A DNA stretch of 64,000 nt from Streptomyces sp. WM4235. Its GTDB lineage: Bacteria > Actinomycetota > Actinomycetes > Streptomycetales > Streptomycetaceae. The notes below the pieces were generated by a model that saw only the letters and a list, made by a program, of their open reading frames with translations, ran no database searches and was not told the DNA's origin. Of the stretch, positions 28,142-36,444 are shown one piece after another. Each line of letters begins with the position of its first letter. The stretch's first letter is position 1. The position numbers and the translations under genes are program-made. Location: NCBI RefSeq assembly GCF_001279725.1, contig NZ_LGDE01000001.1, positions 124,001-188,000 of the forward strand, given 5' to 3'.

Positions 28142-29481
28142 CGGGGCTGCTTGGCCTTCGCGATGTCGGTGTCGATCTGCTTGTCGGTCGCGGCGAGACC
28201 GGCCGCGATGTCGGGCACGTCGCCCTTCTCGACCCGGTACGCGAACTCCTGGAAGGTCAGTTGGTAGGTGCCGCCGTCGGCCTGGGCCGGCGTGGTGCTC
28301 GACGCGGGGTGCCGGGCGATGTCGATGAAGGTCCGGAACTCGGGGGTCACCCGGAGCCGCGGGGACTCCAGCGCGGCCAGAGTCGAGGGCACGTTGTGGA
28401 TGGCGTTGGCGAAGTCCACCACCGCGTCGGTGTCGGTGGTCATGTACTTCACCAGCTCCCAGGCGGCGTTCTGCTTCCCGCTCGCCGCGGAGATGCCCAT
28501 GACCGTGCCGGAGAGGTAGCCCTTGCCGTACTCCGCGAGCCGGTCGTCCGGGACGGGCAGCGGCGCCGTCCCGATCTCGAACTTCACCCCGGCCTCCCTG
28601 GCCATCGCGGGGCGCCACTCGCCGTCGATCTGCATGGCGACCTGGCCCCGGTGGAAGGGGTGTTCGGCGCTCCACTCGTCACCGAAGGTGCTGCGGAAGC
28701 GCTCCAGCTTCTCGTAACCGCCCAACTTGGCGACCAGGTCCTTCTGCGCGGTCAGCATCCGCGCGAAGCCCGGGTCGGCGGCCAGGTTCGACTTGCCCCG
28801 CGCGTCGAACCAGCTCGGGCTCCACTGCGCGGCCAGCCGCATGGGGGTGGTCTCGTAGCCGTGGAAGGTCGGCATGACGCCGAGCCGGTCGTAGGTGTCC
28901 CCGCGGGGCACCGTCAGCTTCTGCGCGACCTCGACGAACTCGCTCCAGGTCTTGGGGGGTGCGGTGATCCCGGCGGCGGCGAAGGCGGTCTTGTCGTAGA
29001 CGAGGCCGTACGCGTCGTTCAACAGCGGCAGCGTGCACTGGTTGTCGTCGAACCGGGTGTACTCCAGCAGGGTCTTGGGGAAGACCTTCGTCTTGTCGAC
29101 GCCCGACTTGGCGAGGAAGGGGTTCAGGTCCGCGAACGCGCCGGAGTCGCAGAACTTGCCGACGCTGTCGGTGGTGAAGGAGGAGACCACGTCGGGGGCC
29201 TTGTCCCCGCCCGCGCGCAACGCCTGGTTGATCTTGTCGTCGGTCATGTTGCCCGTGACCCGGACCTTGATGTTGGGGTGCGCCCGCCGGAAGCGCCCGA
29301 TGTTGTCCTCGATGGCCTTCACCTCGCCGGGTGCGGACCAGCCGTGCCAGAAGTTGAGCGTGACCTCGGCCTTCGGGTCGTCCGCGGCGGCGGATCCCCC
29401 CTGGCCCGTACAGGCCCCGGCGAGTACGGATATCGCCGCGAGGAGCGCGGCCGTGAGCATCGGTCGTCCGGTTCTGGGCAT
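28138..29481 (-). CDS. sugar-binding lipoprotein (ABC importer)
   Basis: A 447-aa extracytoplasmic binding protein of family 1. Signal peptide with lipobox LAGAC (Cys24) for lipid attachment. Early LNFWHGWSAPGEV is typical of this family. It delivers a sugar to the two permeases encoded after it. ATG start; ribosome binding site weak. A GGAACTTCC palindrome (29506-29514) lies 25 bases upstream and may be an operator. The sugar is unknown: beta-glucosides or amino-sugar disaccharides fit the GH4 and kinase genes. Confidence 0.9.
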   Translation of the reverse strand: MPRTGRPMLTAALLAAISVLAGACTGQGGSAAADDPKAEVTLNFWHGWSAPGEVKAIEDNIGRFRRAHPNIKVRVTGNMTDDKINQALRAGGDKAPDVVSSFTTDSVGKFCDSGAFADLNPFLAKSGVDKTKVFPKTLLEYTRFDDNQCTLPLLNDAYGLVYDKTAFAAAGITAPPKTWSEFVEVAQKLTVPRGDTYDRLGVMPTFHGYETTPMRLAAQWSPSWFDARGKSNLAADPGFARMLTAQKDLVAKLGGYEKLERFRSTFGDEWSAEHPFHRGQVAMQIDGEWRPAMAREAGVKFEIGTAPLPVPDDRLAEYGKGYLSGTVMGISAASGKQNAAWELVKYMTTDTDAVVDFANAIHNVPSTLAALESPRLRVTPEFRTFIDIARHPASSTTPAQADGGTYQLTFQEFAYRVEKGDVPDIAAGLAATDKQIDTDIAKAKQPR

Positions 29482-29550
29482 GGCGGGGCTCGCTCTCTGC
29501 GTGAGGGAACTTCCGTGAGGGGTGCCGCGGTGGTGCGCGAGGGGGAGGTG

Positions 29551-30768
29551 TCAGTTCAGGGGCTGCTGGAGGGGCCGACGGGAGGTGTCGAAGACCTCGT
29601 CACGGGTCGCGGCCAGGGCGCTCTCCAACGCGCCCCGCAGGACGGGCCGCTCGCGCACCTCGCCGGCGACCAGACGGGGGCGGGAGGGGGCCAGCTCGGC
29701 CAGTTCGGTCTCCAACAGGGCGTGCAGCGGCGCCCCGCCCGCGCCGATCAGGGCCCCCGACAGGACCACGATCTCCGGGTCGAGCACGGAGACCAGCGAG
29801 GCCAGACCCGTCGCGAGGACGGTGGCGTACGAGCGGAGGAAGCCCAGGTGCGGGCCCTCGGGCTCGGCGGCGGCCCGCTCCAGCAGCGCGACGCCGACGG
29901 AGACCTCGGGCCCGGTCGGGACCTCGATGCCCAGCTCGGCGGCGAGCCGGGGCAGTACCTGTACGCCCGCCAGTTCCTGGTAGCCGCCGGTGTTGGCGCG
30001 GGCGACCTGCCGGACCAGGGGGTGCCCGGGCACGGGGAGGAAGCCGACCTCGCCCGCGCCGCCCGTCCAGCCGCGGTGCAGTCGGCCGCCGAGCACCAGG
30101 GCGGCGCCCAGGCCCTCCTCGTTCCACAGCAGGACGAAGTCCTCGTGGCCTCGGGCGGCGCCGAGCCGCTGTTCGGCGACGGCGGCCAGGTTCACGTCGT
30201 TCTCGTACTCGACCGGCATCGGCAGGGCCGCCGCCAGCTCGTCGAGGAGGGTGGGGGAGTGCCAGCCGGGGAGGTGGCTGGCGTACCGCAGCCGGCCGGT
30301 CTGCGGGTCGAACGCGCCCGGGGTGGCGATGACGAGGCGGTGCAGGTCGCAGCGCTGGAGCCCGGCGGCCTTGACGGCCTCGCCGAGCGCCTCGGTGACC
30401 TGGTCGACGGCGCCGGCGCCCTCGGAGTAGGGGAGTTCGAAGGTGCCGACCACCGCGCCGGTCAGATCGGCCACGGCCGCGACGATCCGTTCGGGGGTGA
30501 CGTCCAGTCCGCCGACGTGGGCGGCCCGGGCGTTGAGCGTGTACAGCTGGGCGCTCGGGCCGGGGCGGCCGCCGTCGGTGCCGGTGGCCACGACCAGCCC
30601 GGCCTCCTCCAGCCGGGCCAGCAGTTGGGAGGCGGTCGGCTTGGACAGTCCGGTCAGCCGGCCGATCCGGGTCCGCGACAGGGGGCCGTGCGTCAGCAGC
30701 AGCTCCAGGGCGGCGCGGTCGTTCATGGCGCGCAACAGGCTGGGCGTACCGGGGGTGGCGGCGGGCAT
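29551..30768 (-). CDS. ROK-family transcriptional regulator
   Basis: A 405-aa regulator. N-terminal winged helix (about 20-75) with RTRIGRLTGLSKPTASQLL, then a ROK sugar-kinase-like domain with the DxGxT-type loop degraded (GGLDVTPER) and no full Cys4 ROK zinc motif seen. It should sense a sugar or sugar phosphate and control the following operon. ATG 30768 is chosen because AGGGAGA precedes it; GTG 30786 is also in frame. A dyad upstream (30800-30814) is a likely autoregulatory site. Confidence 0.87.
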   Translation of the reverse strand: MPAATPGTPSLLRAMNDRAALELLLTHGPLSRTRIGRLTGLSKPTASQLLARLEEAGLVVATGTDGGRPGPSAQLYTLNARAAHVGGLDVTPERIVAAVADLTGAVVGTFELPYSEGAGAVDQVTEALGEAVKAAGLQRCDLHRLVIATPGAFDPQTGRLRYASHLPGWHSPTLLDELAAALPMPVEYENDVNLAAVAEQRLGAARGHEDFVLLWNEEGLGAALVLGGRLHRGWTGGAGEVGFLPVPGHPLVRQVARANTGGYQELAGVQVLPRLAAELGIEVPTGPEVSVGVALLERAAAEPEGPHLGFLRSYATVLATGLASLVSVLDPEIVVLSGALIGAGGAPLHALLETELAELAPSRPRLVAGEVRERPVLRGALESALAATRDEVFDTSRRPLQQPLN

Positions 30769-30799
30769 GGAGCGGTTCTCCCTCACCGAGATGAACTGT

Positions 30800-30814
30800 T
30801 AGGTAAGTTTCCTA
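30800..30814. promoter_or_regulatory. candidate ROK operator
   Basis: TAGGTAAGTTTCCTA is a 15-bp dyad of the form TAGGnAAnTTnCCTA, 32 bases before the ROK gene start. AT-rich dyads of this kind are common operators of ROK and NagC-type regulators. No experiment is available. Confidence 0.6.
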
Positions 30815-30838
30815 TCACCGTTCGAGCCCTGTCAATGG

Positions 30839-30872
30839 CGCCGCCCCGCAGGATGTGACCTGCGGGGCGGCG
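30839..30872 (-). terminator. terminator of the MscS gene
   Basis: A perfect 14-bp stem (CGCCGCCCCGCAGG with its complement) with a 6-base loop, 19 bases after the MscS stop. It separates that gene from the ROK regulator. Confidence 0.8.
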
Positions 30873-30891
30873 AAAGCGTTCGATGCGGCGG

Positions 30892-31959
30892 CTACTTGGT
30901 GATCCGGGGATTGCCGGGCGCGCTCGGTCCGGGGATCGGTGTGGTGGCCAGTGCCTGCGGGGACGTCGGGTTCGACATCGCCGACGGCGCCGCCACGGAG
31001 GCCGACGGGTCGGCGGCCTCCTCGGCCTCCTCCGCGTCCGGCAGCCCGCCGATGATCCGGATGCCCGCCGCGTCGAAGGCCTCCTTGATCCGCCAGCGCA
31101 GTTCGCGCTCCACGGCGAACTGCTGACCGGGCATCGTCTTCGCCGACACCTTCACCGTCATCGAGGCCAACAGCACCTCGTCCAGGCCCAGTACCTCCAC
31201 CGGACCCCACAGGCGCTCGTCCCACGGGGACTCCTTCGCCATGGCGTCCGCGACCTCCTGGACCACCTCGCGCAAGTGGGAGAGCCGCTCGGTCGGCTTG
31301 ACCTGCACGTCCACGCCCGCCGTGGCCCAGCCCTGGCTGAGGTTGCCGATCCGCTTGATCTCGCCGTTGCGGACGTACCAGATCTCGCCGTTGTCGCCGC
31401 GCAGCTTCGTCACGCGCAGCCCGACCTCGATGACCTCGCCGGAGGCCACCCCCGCGTCGATCTTGTCGCCGACGCCGTACTGGTCCTCAAGGATCATGAA
31501 CACGCCGGACAGGAAGTCCGTCACCAGGTTCCGCGCACCGAAACCGATCGCCACACCGGCCACACCGGCACTCGCCAGCAGCGGCGCGAGATCGATCTTC
31601 AGCTCGGCGAGCACCATCAGCACCGCCGTGCCGAGGATCAGGAACGAGGCCACCGACCGCAGCACCGAACCGATCGCCTCGGATCGCTGACGCCGGCGCT
31701 CCGCGTTGACCAGCAACCCGCCCAGCGTCGTCCCCTCGACGGCCGCCGCACCCCGGTTCATCCGGGATATGAGCCTGGTCAGCGACTTGCGGATCACCGA
31801 GCGCAGCGCGAACGCGATCACCAGGATGAAGACGATCCGCAGCCCCATGGCCAGCCAATCGGCCCAGTTCTGCTCTATGAAGTCCGCGGCGTTGGTGACG
31901 CTCTCCGCGGCGTCGTCGGTGGTCGCTGCCAGCGGTAGCAGGGTGGCGGGCGAGGGCAC
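30892..31959 (-). CDS. mechanosensitive channel, MscS family
   Basis: A 355-aa small-conductance channel protein. Membrane helices at about 39-60, 110-132 and the pore helix (LLASAGVAGVAIGFGARNLVTDF, Gly/Ala-rich). The beta-domain follows (DQYGVGDKIDAG, RNGEI), then a soluble C-terminus with a low-complexity Pro/Ala/Ser tail. It releases solutes on hypo-osmotic shock. Start is GTG 31959, preceded by CTGGAGGTT; an upstream extension to 32022 looks non-coding. Confidence 0.9.
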   Translation of the reverse strand: MPSPATLLPLAATTDDAAESVTNAADFIEQNWADWLAMGLRIVFILVIAFALRSVIRKSLTRLISRMNRGAAAVEGTTLGGLLVNAERRRQRSEAIGSVLRSVASFLILGTAVLMVLAELKIDLAPLLASAGVAGVAIGFGARNLVTDFLSGVFMILEDQYGVGDKIDAGVASGEVIEVGLRVTKLRGDNGEIWYVRNGEIKRIGNLSQGWATAGVDVQVKPTERLSHLREVVQEVADAMAKESPWDERLWGPVEVLGLDEVLLASMTVKVSAKTMPGQQFAVERELRWRIKEAFDAAGIRIIGGLPDAEEAEEAADPSASVAAPSAMSNPTSPQALATTPIPGPSAPGNPRITK

Positions 31960-32219
31960 GGCGGGAACCTCCAGGCATAGCGGTCTGCCCGCGAGAGGTT
32001 TGTGCGGGCAGACCAACCACACTAACGGGGCACTCGCCCGACCTTGTTGTCGTCGTGGAGGGAGAGACCAGACTCACCCGGCGAGAAGGCGGGTGTGGTT
32101 GAAAACACCCCGGACCCGTTACGGGCGCGTGGTGGCGCTTCGACCTGCCATAAGGGGAGACTGGAGAGCAGATCGTCCCGGCGCGAGCCACGCGCCGCCG
32201 GCGTACAAGGAGGCAGTCC

Positions 32220-32768
32220 GTGCCGCACGTCCTGGTCCTCAATGCGTCGTACGAGCCGCTCGGCGTCGTACCGCTCCGCCGCGCGCTCGTCCTCGTCCTG
32301 GAGAACAAAGCAGTCTCCTTGGAGGAATCCGGCGCCTTTCTGCACAGCGCGACGAGAGCCGTCCCCGCTCCCAGCGTGGTCCGGCTCAAGCGCTTCGTGC
32401 GGGTCCCCTACCGGGGGCCCGTTCCGCTCACCCGCCGCGCGCTCTTCGCCCGAGACGGCGGACGCTGCATGTACTGCGGGGCCGTCGCCACCAGCGTCGA
32501 CCACGTCATCCCGCGCAGCCGGGGTGGGCAGCACGCGTGGGACAACGTCGTCGCCGCGTGCCGACGCTGCAACCACGTCAAGGCGGACCGCCACCTGCTG
32601 GAACTGGGCTGGCGGCTGCGGCACCAGCCGGCACCGCCGTCGGGCCTCGCCTGGCGGATCATCGGCACCGGCCACCGGGACCCGCGGTGGATGCCGTACC
32701 TCCAGCCGTACGGGGCCGACGACGCCCTCGATCGGATCGGGATCGGGGTGACGGCCGCCGCGTCCTAG
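32220..32768 (+). CDS. HNH endonuclease-domain protein
   Basis: A 182-aa protein. HNH motif with two zinc-binding CxxC pairs: CMYCG, DHVIPRSRGG, N and CRRCNHVKADR (about residues 80-125). The N-terminal domain (NASYEPLGVV) is that of the common actinobacterial single-HNH family. It may cut DNA, but the physiological role is unknown. GTG start with a strong AAGGAGG. It stands alone, beside the structured repeat. Confidence 0.9.
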   Translation: MPHVLVLNASYEPLGVVPLRRALVLVLENKAVSLEESGAFLHSATRAVPAPSVVRLKRFVRVPYRGPVPLTRRALFARDGGRCMYCGAVATSVDHVIPRSRGGQHAWDNVVAACRRCNHVKADRHLLELGWRLRHQPAPPSGLAWRIIGTGHRDPRWMPYLQPYGADDALDRIGIGVTAAAS

Positions 32769-32782
32769 CCTCCCGGCCGCTT

Positions 32783-32893
32783 CAGCCTCGCCGGCGTTTG
32801 AGGCGCGGGGTCTGGGGCGGAGCCCCAGGCAACCCCGGCTCCGCCGGGCACCGGGCTCCGCCCGGACCCGCGCCTCAAACGCCGGCGAGGCTG
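32783..32893. repeat. Streptomyces-type structured inverted repeat
   Basis: Perfect 27-base arms (32783-32809 and 32867-32893) beginning CAGCCTCGCCGGCGTTTGAG. Between them lie three hairpins with 3-base loops: CTGGGGC-GGA-GCCCCAG (32812-32828), CCCGGC-TCC-GCCGGG (32834-32848), CCGGGC-TCC-GCCCGG (32851-32865). The arm sequence is one I know as widespread in Streptomyces intergenic regions. It lies between convergent genes and may end transcription in both directions. Confidence 0.88.
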
Positions 32894-32942
32894 GTTTTGC
32901 GCGGCCGGGCCGGATGGGGCCGCCCGGCCGGGCCCCGGTCGG

Positions 32943-35900
32943 TCAGGGGGTGACCGCTCGGGCCGTGGCCGACCAGAGGCTGCAGCCGAAGCGCGTCGCG
33001 CGCCTGTCGCACGTGACGCGGACGAACCGGGTCCCCGGCGCGTCCAGGTGGACGGTGTCCGTGCCGCCCCGGGAGGTGACCGACGCCGCCGCGCGCCAGG
33101 TGACCCCGTCCGCGGAGGTCTCGACCCGGTACGCGGACGCATACGCGTCCTGCCAGCGCAGGGTCAGCAGGCCGATCCTGGCGGGGGCGGCCAGTTCGGC
33201 CTGCCACCACGCCCCGTCCACCGCGGGGGACGACCACCGGGTGGTGTCGGCTCCGTCCAGGACCGCCGAGGCGGGGAAGGCCGGGGTCTCGTCGCCGGAC
33301 GAGGAGGCCTTCGCGCCCCGCAGCAGGTCCGGGCCGCCCGTGCGGGGCACCGCCCGGACCGTCAGGGTGCGCGACTGACCGGCGAAGGTCACCGGGACGG
33401 AGTAGACCCCCGCCGGGGTGCCGGCCGCGACGGTGACCTCCAGCGGGACGCTGACCAGGGTTCCCCGGGGGGCCTTCACCTCGCCCGGGACGCGGACCGC
33501 GATCCCCGGCGGCGGGGCAGCCGACAGCGCGCCCCGGACCTCGCCGGGCCGCAGGGCGGACAGGTCCGCGGACACCCGCAGCGGGGCGCCGCCTATCTCC
33601 ACGTCCGCCCGCCCGCCGCCGGCCAGCTCGAAGCGGGCCGCGGGCCCGTCCCCGAGCCAGGGCACCACGTGGTGCACGGCGGGGGAGGCCCCGGGCCAGA
33701 CCAGCCGTACCGCGTCGGCCCGCAGACCTCGCAGGTCGGCCTGGGTCCACCCGGAGGCGCCCGCGTCGGCGACCTTGCGCCAGCCCTCGCCCGGTACGTG
33801 TGCCTCCACCGTGGCGAGCGTCCCGGGCGCGAGCGGGTCCGTCATCACGGTGACCGCCGACACGGGGCGTACGCCGTCCAGCCGGACGGTCCACGCGTCG
33901 GCGCCCCGCGACACCGTGCCGACGGTCCGCGACGCTCCCGTCCAGCTGTCCGCCTCGGCGGTGGCCTTCGTGAGGAAGGCGTCCAGTACGGCCGTGTCCA
34001 CCCGGGTGTCGCGGGTCTCCGCGAGCCCGGCGCGGGCCTGCGCCAGGGCGCGCGAGGCCTTCCAGGCCGCCGCGCCGTCCCCCCGGGCCTGGGCCCGGAG
34101 CATGTCCACGGCCAGTTCGCCGGCCGTTCCGTACTCCGCCAGCCGGTCCAGCCACGGGCCGGCCTCGTCGGTGAGACCGGGCAGCCGGGAGGGGGCCTCC
34201 CGCAGCACGGTGAAGGCGGCGCGCAGCCGTGCGCCGGCCGCCCGGTCGCCCGCGGCGCGGGTCCGCCAGAACTCCTCGACGAGCGGCCTCAGGTACGCGG
34301 ACTCCTCCTGCTTGAGCCCCGACGAGGCGGTGTTCCCGGCGAGGGCGGCCAGTGCCTTGCGGGCCCGGGGGTCCGGGCCCGCGAGATCGCGTACCGCCGC
34401 CGCCCACGATTCGCCCGCCCGGTAGCCGCGCGGGTTCCACGCGTAGTCCGCCGCCGTGAACACGGGGATCCGCGACAGGGTGCCCTGCGGCATCGCGTTG
34501 AGCATCAGCCCCGCCGAGGCGCCGGCCACCACCGGGTCCCGCCCCGCGTACGGGCCGAGGAAGATCCGGCCCGGATCCCAGTCGTTGACCGGGTAGTTGT
34601 CCATGGTGACCAGCGCGTGCTGCCCGAAGGCGGCCCGGGCCCCGGCCAGTTCCCTGCCGGTGATGGTGCGGGGCACCACCCCGACGCCCGTCCACGCGAC
34701 CTCGACGCGCGCGTTCAACGCGCCGCCGAGCGCGCTCCGGTAGCCGGTGGGGCCGTCCTGGAAGTACTCGGTCGGCAGCAGCGACAGCGCGGGCGCCCCC
34801 GGGTAGCGGGCGGCGAGGTGCGCGGCCAGCTCGTTGGCGACCTCGGCGTGCGCCTTCGCGGCGGCGGCGGGGCCCCTTCCGTACCGTTCGCGGTCCTCCA
34901 GGCAGCCCCACTCCGTGTAGCTGACGTCCTGGAACTGGAGCTGGAACGCCCGGAAGCCGAGGTCCCACATGGCGTCCACCTTGCGGGTGAGCGCCGCCCG
35001 CTCGGCCGCCGAGGACAGGCACATCGACTGGCCGGGGGTCACCGCCCAGCCGAGCACCACCCGGTTGGCGCGGGCCCGCTCGGCGAGCGCCCGGAACTCG
35101 GCCTGCCGCTCGGGCGGGTAGTCCTCGCGCCACCGCGTGGTGCGGTACGTGTCGTCGCCGGGCGCCAGCAACAGCCGGTTCTGCTTGGTGCGTCCCATGA
35201 AGTCGAGCTGGGCGAGCCGTTGCTCGCGGGTCCAGGGGTCCCCGTAGAAGCCCTCGGTGACACCGCGCACGGGAGCCGTCGGCCAGTCCCGTACGCGCAC
35301 CCCGGGGGCCTTCGTGGTGCCCGTCGGGAGGAGTTGGCGCAGCGTCTGCGCCGCGTTGAAGAGGCCGTCGTCGCCCACGCCGGCGAGCGCGACGGTGTTC
35401 CGGTCGCCGACCCTGCCCACCGCGATGCGGTAGCCCCCGGACGGCAGGTCCCCCGCCTCGGCCGCACCCAGCGCCCGCAGTGCGGCGAGGGCGTCGGGGC
35501 CCTGGAGGCGTACGACGAGGCCGTGTTCGGGCAGCGCGTCCCCGGGGGCCCGTTCGTGCAGGGTCCGCACGCCGGCCCCGCGCAGGGTGGTCCGGACGAC
35601 CTCGGCGGCGTACGGGTCGGCGTCCGGCGCCGCCACCAGCACGGCCTCGGTGCCCACCGGCACCGCGTGCGCCGGATCGGCCCTCATCGACTGCGGGCGC
35701 GGCCACACGGCCGGCCCGTCGGCGGCGGTCCGCGGCGCGTCGGAGCCCGGATCGAGGACCGGATCGGGCGAGGCACCGGACGCGGCGGGCGAGGCGCCGT
35801 TCGCCGCGGCGCCGCCCGCCCCCGGCTTCGACGCGGGCGTGTCGGGCATGTCGGGCGCCGAGGGTGAGGCGGACATCACCAAAGGCCCGGAAGCGGTCGC

Positions 35901-35969
35901 TCCGCCCAAGAGCGTCCCCATGACGGCGATCACCGCCGCCGTGGCCCGCTTCTTGCCCCTGAGCTGCAC
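32943..35969 (-). CDS. secreted GH84-like beta-N-acetylglucosaminidase
   Basis: Secreted enzyme of 1008 aa. Signal peptide (RGKKRATAAVIAVMGTLLGG), low-complexity Pro/Ala stretch, GH20b-like N-terminal domain, then the GH84 barrel (from about 225) starting TEGFYGDPWT. After a helical domain come a Ser/Thr-rich beta part and a C-terminal discoidin (F5/8C) carbohydrate-binding module (about 870-1008). The GH84 catalytic DD pair reads Gln347-Asp348 (LQFQDVSY), so the acid/base Asp is kept but the acetamido-orienting Asp is Gln. GTG 35969 with GGGGAGG; a longer frame upstream does not look coding. Substrate is possibly hyaluronan, O-GlcNAc or cell-wall GlcNAc. Confidence 0.85.
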   Translation of the reverse strand: MQLRGKKRATAAVIAVMGTLLGGATASGPLVMSASPSAPDMPDTPASKPGAGGAAANGASPAASGASPDPVLDPGSDAPRTAADGPAVWPRPQSMRADPAHAVPVGTEAVLVAAPDADPYAAEVVRTTLRGAGVRTLHERAPGDALPEHGLVVRLQGPDALAALRALGAAEAGDLPSGGYRIAVGRVGDRNTVALAGVGDDGLFNAAQTLRQLLPTGTTKAPGVRVRDWPTAPVRGVTEGFYGDPWTREQRLAQLDFMGRTKQNRLLLAPGDDTYRTTRWREDYPPERQAEFRALAERARANRVVLGWAVTPGQSMCLSSAAERAALTRKVDAMWDLGFRAFQLQFQDVSYTEWGCLEDRERYGRGPAAAAKAHAEVANELAAHLAARYPGAPALSLLPTEYFQDGPTGYRSALGGALNARVEVAWTGVGVVPRTITGRELAGARAAFGQHALVTMDNYPVNDWDPGRIFLGPYAGRDPVVAGASAGLMLNAMPQGTLSRIPVFTAADYAWNPRGYRAGESWAAAVRDLAGPDPRARKALAALAGNTASSGLKQEESAYLRPLVEEFWRTRAAGDRAAGARLRAAFTVLREAPSRLPGLTDEAGPWLDRLAEYGTAGELAVDMLRAQARGDGAAAWKASRALAQARAGLAETRDTRVDTAVLDAFLTKATAEADSWTGASRTVGTVSRGADAWTVRLDGVRPVSAVTVMTDPLAPGTLATVEAHVPGEGWRKVADAGASGWTQADLRGLRADAVRLVWPGASPAVHHVVPWLGDGPAARFELAGGGRADVEIGGAPLRVSADLSALRPGEVRGALSAAPPPGIAVRVPGEVKAPRGTLVSVPLEVTVAAGTPAGVYSVPVTFAGQSRTLTVRAVPRTGGPDLLRGAKASSSGDETPAFPASAVLDGADTTRWSSPAVDGAWWQAELAAPARIGLLTLRWQDAYASAYRVETSADGVTWRAAASVTSRGGTDTVHLDAPGTRFVRVTCDRRATRFGCSLWSATARAVTP

Positions 35970-36193
35970 GGAGCCTCCCCGTCCCGAGTCGTCCCCCGCT
36001 CGTACGAACGAGCCAGAGCCCACCATTCGCACGGTGCGAGTGTCAATGCGGATGGGGGATCTGGAGCGGATTCGCCAGGAATGCGCGGCCGTCGACTGGG
36101 TAGGGCTGCGTTGGTCCGCTCTGTTCCGACACGCGTGCCACGAGGGTGTCCCCCCGGGCACGTTCCACCGAACCCGCGCGAAGGAGTGCTCAG

Positions 36194-36430
36194 ATGAACG
36201 TCCGGACCAACCGCACGATCCACACCGCCCGCAAAACCGCCGCCCGTCCCCTCGCCCCGCTCGCCCACCTGCCGACCCAGGCCGGACTGCCGGACGCGCC
36301 CCTGACCAGCGAGCCCCCGCTCGCCGACTCCGCGCACGCGCCGCTGACCAGCGAGCCGCCCCTCACCGCCGAGGCCCCGCTGACCAGCGAGCCGACCACA
36401 CCCGCCGCGGCCGCGGCCGCGGGCAACTAG
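36194..36430 (+). CDS. small Pro-rich repeat peptide upstream of malQ
   Basis: A 78-aa peptide, unrecognised. A basic N-terminus (residues 1-20) is followed by three copies of APLTSEP (35-41, 49-55, 61-67) and an Ala-rich end. AAGGAG sits 7 bases before ATG 36194, a strong ribosome binding site. malQ starts 14 bases later. No signal peptide or Cys. It may be translated as an independent small protein; function unknown. Confidence 0.65.
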   Translation: MNVRTNRTIHTARKTAARPLAPLAHLPTQAGLPDAPLTSEPPLADSAHAPLTSEPPLTAEAPLTSEPTTPAAAAAAGN

Positions 36431-36444
36431 ACAGGGACTTGACC

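Noticed and set aside
32783..32893. Mobile element end or insertion sequence remnant
   Set aside because: No transposase and no flanking target duplication; the sequence is a known type of Streptomyces intergenic repeat.
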